64,000 bases of DNA from Chloroflexota bacterium (GCA_029782215.1 JAKOVD010000197.1:1-64000), one strand, 5' to 3'; shown: positions 34,319 to 43,778, counted from the first letter of the stretch. The notes: a model not told the origin generated them from the sequence alone. Made by a program: numbers and translations.

Positions 34319-35341
34319 TCAGGCAGTGATCTCCTCGATCTTGAGCGACTTGAGGTCCATGCTGCCCAGGCCCAGCTTGTCGGCGAGCCGGATATAGGCA
34401 ATGTCGGCGCCAGTCTTGCCGAACAGCGTCGCGCCGTAGGCATCGGCCGCGACCACGTCGGCGCTGGCAATGATCGTATCCATCTGCCTGACGTCATCGA
34501 GGTTGCCGCCGGTCGGGCCGTTGGCCACCAGGATGCGGGTCGCGTCGATGAGGGTCAGAGCCGGCTTGACGATCGTCGCCAGATCGACAATGCTCTCGTG
34601 CAGGCCGCTGGCATGCATCGCGCCGCGATCCTTGACCACTCCCATCAGGTTCTTGAGACCGAGCGTGAGCGTCGCCATCCCGTGGTGCTTGGCGATGGGC
34701 ACATTGATCAGCACGTCAGCGTTGAGGATGTCGCCGTAGACAGCGGTCTTCTTCAGCCGCTGGGCCCTGGGAATCTCGACGGCTTTGTACTTCAGCGCGT
34801 TCATAAGCTCCATCTGACCGCCGGCTGCCTCGACCGCCTGTGCAATCCCGCTCGTCTTGTAAGCGTTCTGTGGCGTCCCGCCAAACGGGAAGTCCATCAC
34901 GCGCACGCGTTTGGCGCCCGCGCCCAGACACAAGGCGACGATGGCGGCCACCACTTCGGGGTTTGTGGTGCTGGCGTATTCGGGGCCGTGGTAGGCATTG
35001 CAGATATTCGGCTTGACGATCACGTCAGCGCCCTTGTTCACAAAGCGCTCGATGCCGCCCACGGCGGCGACCGCCCGCCGTGTGAGTTCTGCCGGGCCGG
35101 GTCCCTTGCCGCGCACGACGGCCAGGTAGGCGCCTGCGGCTCCGGTCGCCTGCGAAGCGGCAGCGGGCGCAGTTGGGCTCTCCGGCGCGACCTGAGCGCC
35201 CGGCGTAGCCGCTTGCTCCTGCGCAGTTGGCGTCGGTGCGGTGGCCGCCGCCCCACAGGCGCCCAGGCTCACGGCAAGGCCGGCCACCTGCAGTGCCAGT
35301 AACCGACGCAGAAAGCTCCGACGATCAATGTGGTCATTCAT
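34319..35341 (-). CDS. DUF362 lipoprotein with twin-arginine signal
   Basis: The protein has 340 residues. Its N-terminus combines a Tat-type motif (Arg7-Arg8 in DRRSFLRRLL) with a lipobox (LGAC, Cys29), followed by a Thr/Ala/Pro-rich tether of about 50 residues. The DUF362 domain shows VIVKPNICNAYHGPEYASTTNPE, INVPIAKHHGMATLTLGLKNLMG and ATRILVANGPTGG. DUF362 proteins often come with or fuse to ferredoxins. Tat export implies folding, perhaps with a cofactor, before export. The 3' neighbour is the NapH-like protein, so an exported redox unit is likely. It starts 8 bp inside the end of the DUF2255 gene. Confidence 0.82.
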   Translation of the reverse strand: MNDHIDRRSFLRRLLALQVAGLAVSLGACGAAATAPTPTAQEQAATPGAQVAPESPTAPAAASQATGAAGAYLAVVRGKGPGPAELTRRAVAAVGGIERFVNKGADVIVKPNICNAYHGPEYASTTNPEVVAAIVALCLGAGAKRVRVMDFPFGGTPQNAYKTSGIAQAVEAAGGQMELMNALKYKAVEIPRAQRLKKTAVYGDILNADVLINVPIAKHHGMATLTLGLKNLMGVVKDRGAMHASGLHESIVDLATIVKPALTLIDATRILVANGPTGGNLDDVRQMDTIIASADVVAADAYGATLFGKTGADIAYIRLADKLGLGSMDLKSLKIEEITA

Positions 35342-35735
35342 GGCCGGGTTCTTCCTTCGGGCGCGGCACCAGCCTGATGGTTGTCGATCGAGCCTCGGGT
35401 GTTACGGTCGTCTCGACAATGCTGGCGGCGTAGCGGCGGTATTTGGCGCGGTACGCAGCGTCGATCTGGGCGTTGACCTCAGGATCCCCTTCTTCCACAA
35501 AGGTGACGTCCTTGTCGATGCCGACGGCCCGGATGTGGCCTTCGTGGCGGACCTGGGTGCCACGGAACCAGGCGGAGCCACGCCCGTATACCGAACGGAC
35601 GTAGAGGTCATCCCCGATGCGGACGACCCAAATCGTCACCGGTTTGCGCAGGGTGCCGTCGCTCCGCAGCGAGGCAAGCTGCAACTCTTCTGCTCTGCCG
35701 ATTCTGTTGATCTCATCGCTCGTCCAGGTGGTCAT
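35334..35735 (-). CDS. DUF2255 family protein
   Basis: The start at ATG 35735, preceded by AAAGGAGA, gives 133 residues. The protein reads TSDEINRIGRAEELQLASLR, TIWVVRIGDDLYVRSVYG and WFRGTQVRHEGHI, the pattern of DUF2255, a family related to flavin-reductase/F420-dependent-like split-barrel folds. It is small and cytoplasmic. It opens a three-gene minus-strand operon with the DUF362 and NapH-like genes and overlaps the DUF362 start by 8 bp. A redox role is a reasonable guess from fold and context, not from any visible active-site residue. Confidence 0.78.
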   Translation of the reverse strand: MTTWTSDEINRIGRAEELQLASLRSDGTLRKPVTIWVVRIGDDLYVRSVYGRGSAWFRGTQVRHEGHIRAVGIDKDVTFVEEGDPEVNAQIDAAYRAKYRRYAASIVETTVTPEARSTTIRLVPRPKEEPGHE

Positions 35736-36259
35736 CGGGTATCTCCTTTGTTGAGGTCGTCTGTGAGATGTCATCTCACTCGACACGGATCTGGCAAGCG
35801 TTAGTACATTGTCGCACAAGAGGATACGCCACACCAGCAGCGTTGTGGCGGTATCCTGCCTCCGCGCGCTGAATTTCGGGGACGCCCCTGGCACTCGATT
35901 GCCAGACTGGTTTGCCAACTGCGGGTCGCCAAGCGCGGCCAAGGGGCACGGCGCAGTGGCGATGCAGCCGGCGCACACGGATCGAAAGTGTGAGCGAGAC
36001 TGCGGGTCGAAAACCCCATGAGTGGGTGTATGATGTTGGCAGGGATCGTTTGGTTCCCGTTCGGAGCAACACGAATATCAAGTTGGAGCAACGGCCTGAC
36101 GGCGCCAGCGCTGTCGCTCGCCGGCAGCTTGTGACGAGGCGCGCAGCCCTTGACGCCGCGGCTCCTGCCCCGTAGACTAAGCAAGCGGGTCACAAGAGCT
36201 GCCTTGTTGACATCCGACTTCGGCGGCTGCACATCGCCACTGCGCGCAAGGAGGCGGGC
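35736..36259. other. 524-bp divergent intergenic region
   Basis: It separates the DUF2255 operon (minus) from dhaK (plus). It contains the palindrome at 35763-35779 and a GGAGG Shine-Dalgarno just before dhaK. The ORFs that cross it have no domain resemblance and look non-coding. A TATGAT at about 36031 is a possible -10 for dhaK without a -35. Confidence 0.5.
35763..35779. promoter_or_regulatory. palindromic operator candidate (GTGAGATG-N-CATCTCAC)
   Basis: Two perfect 8-bp arms flank one central base. The site lies 28-44 bp before the DUF2255 start codon, where a dimeric repressor would overlap the promoter or transcription start of the operon. No regulator gene is adjacent. Confidence 0.5.
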
Positions 36260-37264
36260 ATGAAAAAAGCCAAGAAGATCATCAACGACCCCGGGAGGGT
36301 CGTGCCGGAGCTGCTGGACGGCCTCGTGGAGGCCTACCACGGCGAGATCAAGAGGCTGGAGGGGCTGTACGGCTTGGTGAAAACGACCTTGCCCGCGGGC
36401 AAGGTCGTTTTGCTGATCGGCGGTGGAAGCGGACATGAGCCGCTTTTTCCCGCTTTCATCGGCCAGAACATGGCCGACGGCGCCGCCTGCGGCAACATCT
36501 TCACATCGCCCACGCCTGACGTCGTCCTGGCGGTGACCGAAGCGCTGGACCAGGGCAATGGCGTGCTGTACCTCTACGGCAACTACACCGGCGACGTGCT
36601 CAATTTTGACATGGCGGCGGAGATGGCAGCAGAGCAAGGCATCCGCGTCGAGACGGTGCGGATCTGGGATGACGTCGCTTCGGCGCCGCCGGCCAGAATT
36701 CAGGATCGCCGCGGCGTCGCCGGCGACGTGTTCGTGATCAAGATCGCCGGCGCCATCGCGGCTATGTCAAAGGACCTCGATGAGGTAGTGCGGGTGACGG
36801 CCAAAGCACGCGACAACACCCGCTCGATGGGTGTGGCCCTCGCCGCCGGATCCCTGCCCGAGACGGGGGAGCTAACCTTCGAGCTGGGAGAAAACGAGCT
36901 GGAGATCGGCATGGGCGTACATGGCGAACCCGGCGTGAGCCGCGAAAAGATGATGCCCGCCGATGTCCTTGTCGACAGGATGATGGACATGATCCTGACC
37001 GACCTGCCCTTCCGCTCGGGCGACGAGGTGTGCCTCCTGATCAACGACATGGGCGCCACGACGATGATGGAGCTGCTCATCGTCAACCGCAGGATTCGCC
37101 AGATCCTGCGCCAGAGGGAGATCGCGGTCCACCACACCCTCATAGGCGCCTTCGCCACCACACAAGAGATGGCGGGGTTTTCGATTACCCTGATGAGACT
37201 GGATGAGGAGCTGAAGCGCTACTACGATGTGCCGGCGGCGAGCCTGGGCTTCAAATGGGTCTGA
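36260..37264 (+). CDS. dhaK: dihydroxyacetone kinase DhaK-type subunit (orphan)
   Basis: The protein has 334 residues, the normal DhaK length, with GGAGG before the ATG. Family features are KVVLLIGGGSGHEPLFPAFIG, GNIFTSPTPD, GNYTGDVLNFDMA and GMGVHGEPG. His221 in the last block is the residue that forms the hemiaminal bond with dihydroxyacetone. DhaK alone cannot complete phosphotransfer; it needs DhaL with ADP or ATP, and in PTS types DhaM. Neither gene is next to it, so the partner must be elsewhere or the protein has another role. A perfect 32-bp palindrome lies inside the gene, over the codons before the glycine-rich loop. It converges on an unknown gene. Confidence 0.88.
   Translation: MKKAKKIINDPGRVVPELLDGLVEAYHGEIKRLEGLYGLVKTTLPAGKVVLLIGGGSGHEPLFPAFIGQNMADGAACGNIFTSPTPDVVLAVTEALDQGNGVLYLYGNYTGDVLNFDMAAEMAAEQGIRVETVRIWDDVASAPPARIQDRRGVAGDVFVIKIAGAIAAMSKDLDEVVRVTAKARDNTRSMGVALAAGSLPETGELTFELGENELEIGMGVHGEPGVSREKMMPADVLVDRMMDMILTDLPFRSGDEVCLLINDMGATTMMELLIVNRRIRQILRQREIAVHHTLIGAFATTQEMAGFSITLMRLDEELKRYYDVPAASLGFKWV
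36380..36411. repeat. perfect 32-bp palindrome inside dhaK
   Basis: Positions 36380-36395 are exactly complementary to 36396-36411, with A4 at the left end and T4 at the right end. The composition is that of a bidirectional intrinsic terminator, yet it lies in frame within coding sequence. Confidence 0.85.
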
Positions 37265-37288
37265 GCCCGCCAGACACCTGAGGAACCG

Positions 37289-37786
37289 CTACCGTACCTT
37301 TCGGAGCAGGCCCCACACCTCGCGGTCGACCTGACCCTTGTCGACTCCCGCTTCATCCAACAGCGTATCCACCGCTTTCTGGACGAAGCGGTGGAGCGAG
37401 CTGGCGAAGGCCTGGGCCCGGTTTACCTGGTTGAAGCTTACTTCCTGGAAGATGGTCGTGGCGAAGCCGTCGCCAGCCGCGGCTGCCCTCTTGATCAGGG
37501 CCGGATCGTCGAGCGTCAGACACCAACTCAGATAGAGGTCGTGTCCGATGGTTTCGGCGCCTACATACGCGACCAGCTTCCCTTCCGGTCCTTTGGTTTC
37601 CAGGTAGGGCTTTCTGCTCCCGATGGAGCCTGTCCCCATTTCGACAAGCTGAACGGGGTGGGGCCACCCGCACTGCTTCAGGTCGTGCTGCACCAGTCTG
37701 ACGAACTCATCGGCTTTGGCAGCCTGCCCAACCACGAGGCTGCCCCATCGTGCGATGACGCTGATCTCTTTAACGTCCTTGGCCAT
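37289..37786 (-). CDS. conserved-looking protein of unknown function
   Basis: The start at ATG 37786, with AGGAG about 9 bp upstream, gives 165 residues. I do not recognise the family. The protein is soluble with mixed alpha/beta character. It contains MGTGSIGSRKPYLETKG, IGHDLYLSWCLTLDDPALI and a helical C-terminus with VNRAQAFASSLHRFVQKAVD. There is no signal peptide or membrane segment and no metal-binding cluster. It converges on dhaK with a 24-bp gap. It is real on the evidence of the Shine-Dalgarno and protein-like composition, but I give no function. Confidence 0.6.
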   Translation of the reverse strand: MAKDVKEISVIARWGSLVVGQAAKADEFVRLVQHDLKQCGWPHPVQLVEMGTGSIGSRKPYLETKGPEGKLVAYVGAETIGHDLYLSWCLTLDDPALIKRAAAAGDGFATTIFQEVSFNQVNRAQAFASSLHRFVQKAVDTLLDEAGVDKGQVDREVWGLLRKVR

Positions 37787-38256
37787 ATTGTGGACTCCTG
37801 AGAGAAAGCGCGTTCTGATCTTGGATACGGCGATGTCTGCATTGAGGCGGTGTTGCTGGCGAGTGTGCCACCACCCTCGGCACGCGTGATGGTATGTTAG
37901 CACCTTCTGCGGCAGGGGTAAAGGCATCGTTTGCAGTGAAGACTTCAGTCGTTCCCTTGCTCATGTAGGGACGGAAGTCACGACTACGTGGCTGGCAGAG
38001 TGTCTGGGCGGACGCACGGGGCCACGCCTATGCCAGGCGGGCGTGGGGCGATAGGTCATGCGGCCTATCGGTCTTTGGCCTGACGGCAGATGACAGCGCC
38101 ACCGGCATTTCGTAGACTCAGCACGCGGCCATTTGCCGGTGACACGCAGCGCGACACCCCCGAGTGTCATGGTGTCGGCGTCCCGCTCTGCGTCCGAGTT
38201 CTTCGAAGCGCTTGTGGCACCGCCCAACCTGTGCCCGCCATCCGGAGGCTACCCCA
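37787..38256. other. 470-bp divergent intergenic region
   Basis: It lies between the unknown minus-strand gene and the large protease gene. A small hairpin (38049-38055 pairing with 38064-38070, 7 bp) and the GGAGG before the protease start are visible. No convincing promoter hexamers or small ORF are seen. Confidence 0.45.
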
Positions 38257-41200
38257 ATGCTCAATCGAATCCTGTGTGCCACAGCAGCTCTGGCGATTGT
38301 CCTCGCCACCGCCACGCCGGCCGCGGCTGCAGCTCTCGCCGATGATGCCGGCGCTGGCGGAGGACAAATGTTCCTACCACTTCTCACTGACCAGCCGCCG
38401 GCCCATGCGGCGGGGCGGCTGACAGAGCGCCTGCCTGATAAGCCGGGTGCGGAGAGCCGACTGGCGACCACGGTCCTTGGCGAGACCGGTCCCGGCGGCA
38501 GGACGCCTGCCATCTACATCGTACAGCTTGGATCGGCGCCTTTGGCCAGCTACCGCGGCGGCGTACCTGACCTGGCGCCTACCAGCCCGTCCATCACAGG
38601 CGAGCCGCTGGACCTGGGGCGGGCGGCCGACAGAGCCTACGCCGCCTATCTTGGCGGCCGTCAATCCGCAGTCTTGGCGGATATCGAGCAGCTCCTGGGT
38701 CGCCAGGTAGAAGTGAAGTCTACCTATCAGGCGGCCTTCAATGGCTTTGCCCTCGTGCTTTCGCCCAAGGAGGCCGCTCTTGTAGGCTCTGTTCCCGTCG
38801 TCCTCCGCATCCAGCGCGACGCCATGGCGTACCCGCAGACGGACCGCGGCCTGGGTTGGATCAACGCCCCCGCCGTGTGGAGCGGTGAAGGCGTCACGAA
38901 CACGATGGGCGAAGGCGTCGTCGTCGGCATTCTCGACACCGGCATCAATTTCCAGAGCCCCTCGTTCGCCCGCGTGGGCGGCGACAACTTCATCCCTGCC
39001 AACCCGCGGCTTCGCTATTATGGCGTCTGCGACCAGAGCAGCGACGTGTACAGCACCAAATTCGCCTGCAATGAGAAGTTGATTGGCGCCTGGGACTTTG
39101 CCGACGGCTTGGGTTCCGGTACCAACAACGAATCCGATGGCCCGGCCGACAACAATGGTCACGGCAGCCATACGGCCAGCACGGCGGCCGGGAACTTCGT
39201 CAGCGCCGCGATGGTGGCTCCGACCCTCGTGGTCACCGCCAGCCTCAGCGGTGTGGCGCCGCATGCCAGCATCATCGTCTACGACGTCTGCCTCCCCTCC
39301 GGTTGCCCGTACAGCGCCCTGGTCGCGGGCCACAACCAGGCTGTCATCGACGGCGTGGACGTCATCAACTTCAGCATCGGAGGTGAATCGAGCGACCCCT
39401 GGCAGCGTCCAGATGCGCTTGCGATGTTGGCGGCATTGGATGCGGGCATCTTCGTTGCCGTCTCGGCCGGCAACGACGGGCCCGACCAGGGAACGACTTC
39501 CTCCCCTGGCAATGCACCCTGGGTCACGACGGCGGGCGCCGTTACCCATGACCGCCGCTTTGCCAACGAGCTGACGAATCTGACCGGCAGCACCGGGCCG
39601 CTGGCGGACATCTCAGGGCGGAGCATCACCCGCGCGGCCGGACCGGCGCCCATCGTCGATGCGGCCGACTACACGAACGTGATCGGGATGAAGAGCGCAC
39701 GCTGCACAGCGCCGTATCCTCCCGGCACGTTCACAGGCGAGATCGTGCTTTGTGAGCGCGGCGTCAACGGACGCGTGGAAAAGGGCGACAACGTGCTGAC
39801 GGGCGGCGCCGCCGGCATGATCCTGATGAACGATCCGGCCAGCGGCAGCTCGCTGAGCGCCGATGCCCACTTCCTGCCGGCCGTGAATATCTCCAACGCA
39901 GATGGCATAGCACTGCGCAACTGGCTCGCCACGGGATTGGGTCACAGTGGCGCCATCAGTGGCACGGTCAGGGAAGTCAATCCCGGTTTCGGGGATGTCA
40001 GGGCCTCGTTCAGCTCGCGCGGCCCGGACTCTACATCACCTGACGTGCTTAAGCCGGATCTGGTGGCGCCCGGCGTGGACGTCCTGGCCGCCTCGCATCT
40101 GGGCGGTAACTATGCGGTGATGAGTGGGACCTCGACGGCCAGCCCGCACCTGGCTGGGGCCGCGGCGCTGTTGGCAGCCCAGCACCCCGCTTGGACGCCG
40201 GCCGAAATCCGCTCGGCGATGATGCTCTCGGCGTCTGCCGGTGTGCGCATGGAGGATGGCGTCACTCCCGCCGGTCCCCTGGCGGACGGCGCCGGACGCA
40301 TCGACCTCGGCGCTGCCTCACGCCTGGGCCTGGTTCTCGATGAGTCAGCCTATGCCTTCGAGACCGCCAATCCGCGGATTGGAGGCCAACCGCAGACCCT
40401 CAACCTGGCAAGCCTGGCCGACAGCAACTGCATCCAGACGTGCACATGGACACGTACGCTCCGCAGTGTCCTCGACCGATCGGCCACCTACACGGTGTCT
40501 GCGACGGGCGGCAGCGGTCTGGCTTTGAACGTCGAGCCAGCGGCCTTCACTCTGGCGCCAGGCGCTACCCAGGCGTTGACCATCACGGCTGACGTCTCCG
40601 CCGCGCCCATCGATGTGTGGGTTCTTGGCTCGGTTGGCATCCAGGGCATCGCAGTCGCGCACGGACCGGGAGCCACTGCAGCCATGCCGCTGCTGGCCAT
40701 GCCGGAGGCAGCGCGCGCTCGCGTCAGCTCCGTTCCTGCCGGACTCGACGAAATCCAGATCGAAACGCGCCGCAGCGCCGGCGTTTCTGCCGTCGCAGGG
40801 TTCCAGGCCATCACGACGCCGACCCTGGTTAAGAACCTTTGGGTGGCCAGCACGGAGGATGTGACCGGTACGGTGGCGCCGGACCCGACCCCCAGCGATG
40901 TCTGGGACATCGAGGCCGGCGGCGTCTACACCCGGCTGCTCACCGTGGCCGATCCTGGAGCCGCCATGCTGGGCGTGCAGATCGTGGATTCGACGGCGGT
41001 CGACCTTGACCTCTACGTCGGCCGTGACGACAACGGGGACGGCCAGCCCAGCGCAGACGAGATCCTGTGTAATAGCGCCACGGCGACTTTCCGCGAGTCG
41101 TGTGGGCTATCCGACCTTGGAGTTGGGACCTATTGGGTGCTGCTGCATAGCTGGCAGGGTTCCGGCGCCGCGGCCGATTCCTTCACCATGATTATCGAGA

Positions 41201-43620
41201 GGCTGGAGCGCAATCACCCCTCCGCAGCGATGACAGTGACCGGGCCCGAGGCTACGACGGCGGGCGTGCCGTTCGCCGTAGACATCCACTGGAACCAGCC
41301 GGCGCTGCGGACAGGAGACAGGGTTCTCGTCCTGCTCGAGCTTGGCACGTCTGCCAGCCGGCCCAACGACATAGCCTCATTGCCCGTGAAGCTCATCCGC
41401 CTGGCCGATGACGTGCAGATCACGTCGACGGCAGATGCTGAGAAGGGCAAGTTCGCACAGCCGGGCGAGCGCGTTGACTTCACTATCAGCATCGATCCTG
41501 AGCTGACGGCGACGAGCCCAACCAACTACGTCGTGACGGCCACACTGCCTGCCGGCATGACCTATGTGCCGGGGACAGGTGGGCAGCGTACGAGCGCGGG
41601 CGCGGTCCCCCTTGAACCGGTGGTTGACGGCGCCCAGTTGGTCTGGACGGTGACTGGCGTGGAAACGGCCCCGCACTATGTCCAGAGCACGAACGACCCC
41701 GAGAGCCCGCTCTACAGCCCCTCCTGTGATACGCCCTTCGGCGGATACATCCACCTTGAGGACTTCGGCATCCCCCTGCAGCCGCAGGTTGAGGGCGATG
41801 GCCGGACGTGGAACATCGATTCCTTCTATGAAGGAGGAATGCCCTATTCGTTCTTCGGCAAGTCGTACCCGCAGCTCTTCTTCACGGACGATGGCTTGCT
41901 GTCCGTTGCCGGCATGGACCCGCACCTGAATTCGGGCGCCAACGCCCCGATCCCCACGGCGGCCTTGCCCAACGGCCTTCTGGCGCCGGTGTGGGGCGCC
42001 TTCAAGATCGTTTATGACAAGGCGACGGGCAGCGGCGTCCGTATCGCCGGGATGGGTGGCGGCCAGGTCATGTTCCTGGAATACGATGGTCTGCAGAGCG
42101 CAGCGACGCCAGGAAGCATCAACGTCGAAGCGATCATCCGGCGCCAGGTTGACCCCGATGCACCCGAGATCACGTTTGCCTTTGACGGCGCCACAGGCGT
42201 CCTGCCTGCTACCGTCACCGGGCTGGAGAATGCCACGGGAACGGCGGGAATCGCCTACGACGGTCCGGTGGGCGCCAGTGGTCAGGTGATCTGTTATGAA
42301 TGGACGGCGGATCAGGTGGAGCTGACCTTTTCCGCCACGATCGACGCCGATGCGAGCCTCGACGCCCAACTGGAGACGACGGTCGCCAGCACCCTGAGCG
42401 CGCCGGAGGCAAAGCAGGCTGCCGGCAGCTCACAGGTATTCGTCACGGGCGTTGTGCTGTCGGCTGCGCAGACGGGTCCGGCGCGGGCGCTGCCGGGCTC
42501 TCCGATTACGTACACGTTGACCGTCACCAACAGCGGGGTGGGGGCTGCAACCGGCGTGAACGTCCTGGCCGAGCTGCCCTACGATTCCAGGCGTCTGGCT
42601 GGCGGCGAACTGCTGCCCAACGGTGTGGTCTCCTTCACCATCCCATCGCTGGTAGCCGGCTCCGCGGCCAGGCTGGACTACAGCTTCGAGCTGGACACAA
42701 CTGCACAGGCCGGCCCGGATGCGGCATTAAGAGCGCAGTCTCCCTCGATCATTGGCGGCGAGGTGGCTGCCGATGGGGCCTGGCCGTGGCAGGCGGCGCT
42801 GTGGAACAACTCGCACGACACCCAGTTGGGCTGTGGGGGCTCGCTGGTTGCTCCCACCTGGGTGCTGACGGCTGCTCACTGCGTGACCGGCGCCGACGAC
42901 GTCGTTCGCTACTCACCTTCGCAGATCAGCGTTGTGCTTGGAGTGAACGACCTGACCAAGATCGATCAGGGCCAGCGCATCCAGGTGACCGAGATCATCG
43001 CTCAACCGCAGTTTGAGCGCTACACCTACGACAACGACATTGCCCTGCTGCGCCTGGCGGCGCCGGCAGTGCTGAATGACAAGGTCCAAATCGTACCGAT
43101 GGCGGCCCCCTTTGACGCGGCCTTGTTTGCCCCCGGCGTCCCGGCGGTGGTCACCGGTTGGGGAACGCTGACGGCCGGCAAACAGGACTACCCCGATCGT
43201 CTCTACCAGGTCGAGGTGCCGATCGTGGCGCAGAATATCTGCGAGTTCGCGTATGCGTCCAGGTTCGGCGATGGCGCCATCACCCCCAACATGATCTGCG
43301 CCGGGCTCCCCGAGGGTGGCAAGGATGCCTGCCAGGGCGACAGCGGCGGCCCGCTGGTGGTGCATGAAGGCAGCGGCTGGAAGCAGGCCGGCATCGTGAG
43401 TTGGGGCCAAGGCTGCGCCTTGCCTGCATTCCCCGGCGTCTACACCCGGCTGGCGAACTACAGTGAGTACGTCAGCGACGTGCAGCACACCCTGACCAGC
43501 CGCGGGTTCTCGGCGAACGATGGCACAGGAAGGCCAGGCCACGCCGCCGCTGGTATGGGCGTCATCTCCACCCTGGTCAAGCCGATTCGCTTGTTCCTGC
43601 CCGCTCTACGCGCCAGGTGA
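38257..43620 (+). CDS. secreted subtilisin-trypsin double protease
   Basis: The start at ATG 38257, with GGAGG 8 bp upstream, gives 1787 residues with a signal peptide ending near ATPAAAA. Shortly after comes MFLPLL, then an I9-like propeptide. The S8 domain has Asp near 226 (GILDTGIN), His near 301 (GHGSHTAS) and Ser near 626 (GTSTASPH), with a PA-type insert between His and Ser. Beta-rich modules follow, including a PPC-like segment and two DUF11-like units. From about residue 1505 there is a complete S1 trypsin domain: SIIGGEVAADGAWPWQ, His near 1541 (TAAHC), Asp near 1594 (NDIALL), Ser near 1695 (CQGDSGGP). It ends RLFLPALRAR, the LP-type ending. Two intact proteases of different families on one exported chain is unusual. 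Confidence 0.88.
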   Translation: MLNRILCATAALAIVLATATPAAAAALADDAGAGGGQMFLPLLTDQPPAHAAGRLTERLPDKPGAESRLATTVLGETGPGGRTPAIYIVQLGSAPLASYRGGVPDLAPTSPSITGEPLDLGRAADRAYAAYLGGRQSAVLADIEQLLGRQVEVKSTYQAAFNGFALVLSPKEAALVGSVPVVLRIQRDAMAYPQTDRGLGWINAPAVWSGEGVTNTMGEGVVVGILDTGINFQSPSFARVGGDNFIPANPRLRYYGVCDQSSDVYSTKFACNEKLIGAWDFADGLGSGTNNESDGPADNNGHGSHTASTAAGNFVSAAMVAPTLVVTASLSGVAPHASIIVYDVCLPSGCPYSALVAGHNQAVIDGVDVINFSIGGESSDPWQRPDALAMLAALDAGIFVAVSAGNDGPDQGTTSSPGNAPWVTTAGAVTHDRRFANELTNLTGSTGPLADISGRSITRAAGPAPIVDAADYTNVIGMKSARCTAPYPPGTFTGEIVLCERGVNGRVEKGDNVLTGGAAGMILMNDPASGSSLSADAHFLPAVNISNADGIALRNWLATGLGHSGAISGTVREVNPGFGDVRASFSSRGPDSTSPDVLKPDLVAPGVDVLAASHLGGNYAVMSGTSTASPHLAGAAALLAAQHPAWTPAEIRSAMMLSASAGVRMEDGVTPAGPLADGAGRIDLGAASRLGLVLDESAYAFETANPRIGGQPQTLNLASLADSNCIQTCTWTRTLRSVLDRSATYTVSATGGSGLALNVEPAAFTLAPGATQALTITADVSAAPIDVWVLGSVGIQGIAVAHGPGATAAMPLLAMPEAARARVSSVPAGLDEIQIETRRSAGVSAVAGFQAITTPTLVKNLWVASTEDVTGTVAPDPTPSDVWDIEAGGVYTRLLTVADPGAAMLGVQIVDSTAVDLDLYVGRDDNGDGQPSADEILCNSATATFRESCGLSDLGVGTYWVLLHSWQGSGAAADSFTMIIERLERNHPSAAMTVTGPEATTAGVPFAVDIHWNQPALRTGDRVLVLLELGTSASRPNDIASLPVKLIRLADDVQITSTADAEKGKFAQPGERVDFTISIDPELTATSPTNYVVTATLPAGMTYVPGTGGQRTSAGAVPLEPVVDGAQLVWTVTGVETAPHYVQSTNDPESPLYSPSCDTPFGGYIHLEDFGIPLQPQVEGDGRTWNIDSFYEGGMPYSFFGKSYPQLFFTDDGLLSVAGMDPHLNSGANAPIPTAALPNGLLAPVWGAFKIVYDKATGSGVRIAGMGGGQVMFLEYDGLQSAATPGSINVEAIIRRQVDPDAPEITFAFDGATGVLPATVTGLENATGTAGIAYDGPVGASGQVICYEWTADQVELTFSATIDADASLDAQLETTVASTLSAPEAKQAAGSSQVFVTGVVLSAAQTGPARALPGSPITYTLTVTNSGVGAATGVNVLAELPYDSRRLAGGELLPNGVVSFTIPSLVAGSAARLDYSFELDTTAQAGPDAALRAQSPSIIGGEVAADGAWPWQAALWNNSHDTQLGCGGSLVAPTWVLTAAHCVTGADDVVRYSPSQISVVLGVNDLTKIDQGQRIQVTEIIAQPQFERYTYDNDIALLRLAAPAVLNDKVQIVPMAAPFDAALFAPGVPAVVTGWGTLTAGKQDYPDRLYQVEVPIVAQNICEFAYASRFGDGAITPNMICAGLPEGGKDACQGDSGGPLVVHEGSGWKQAGIVSWGQGCALPAFPGVYTRLANYSEYVSDVQHTLTSRGFSANDGTGRPGHAAAGMGVISTLVKPIRLFLPALRAR

Positions 43621-43687
43621 GACAGTGGCAAAGGGGCAGCGTCCTGAGGTCGTGACTGAGGCTGGCGTTGCCGGTGGTTTCATGGAT

Positions 43688-43767
43688 AACGCGAATGAAC
43701 GCGAATAGACGCCAATGAACGCGAAAAATGCGAAGGAATGCGAATAGACGTGAAGGAACGCGAATAG
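43688..43767. repeat. about eight tandem 10-bp degenerate repeats
   Basis: The unit is close to AACGCGAATG/AACGCGAATA and recurs with a strict 10-bp period, so all copies face the same side of the helix. It lies just after the double protease gene, in an intergenic stretch with no credible ORF. Confidence 0.75.
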
Positions 43768-43778
43768 ATTAGGAAGGG

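Noticed and set aside
35801-36637. Minus-strand ORF crossing the dhaK start and the intergenic region
   Set aside because: It overlaps the conserved N-terminus of DhaK on the other strand and has no Shine-Dalgarno or domain.
41377-42369. Minus-strand ORF inside the double protease gene
   Set aside because: It is a shadow of continuous secreted-protein coding sequence.
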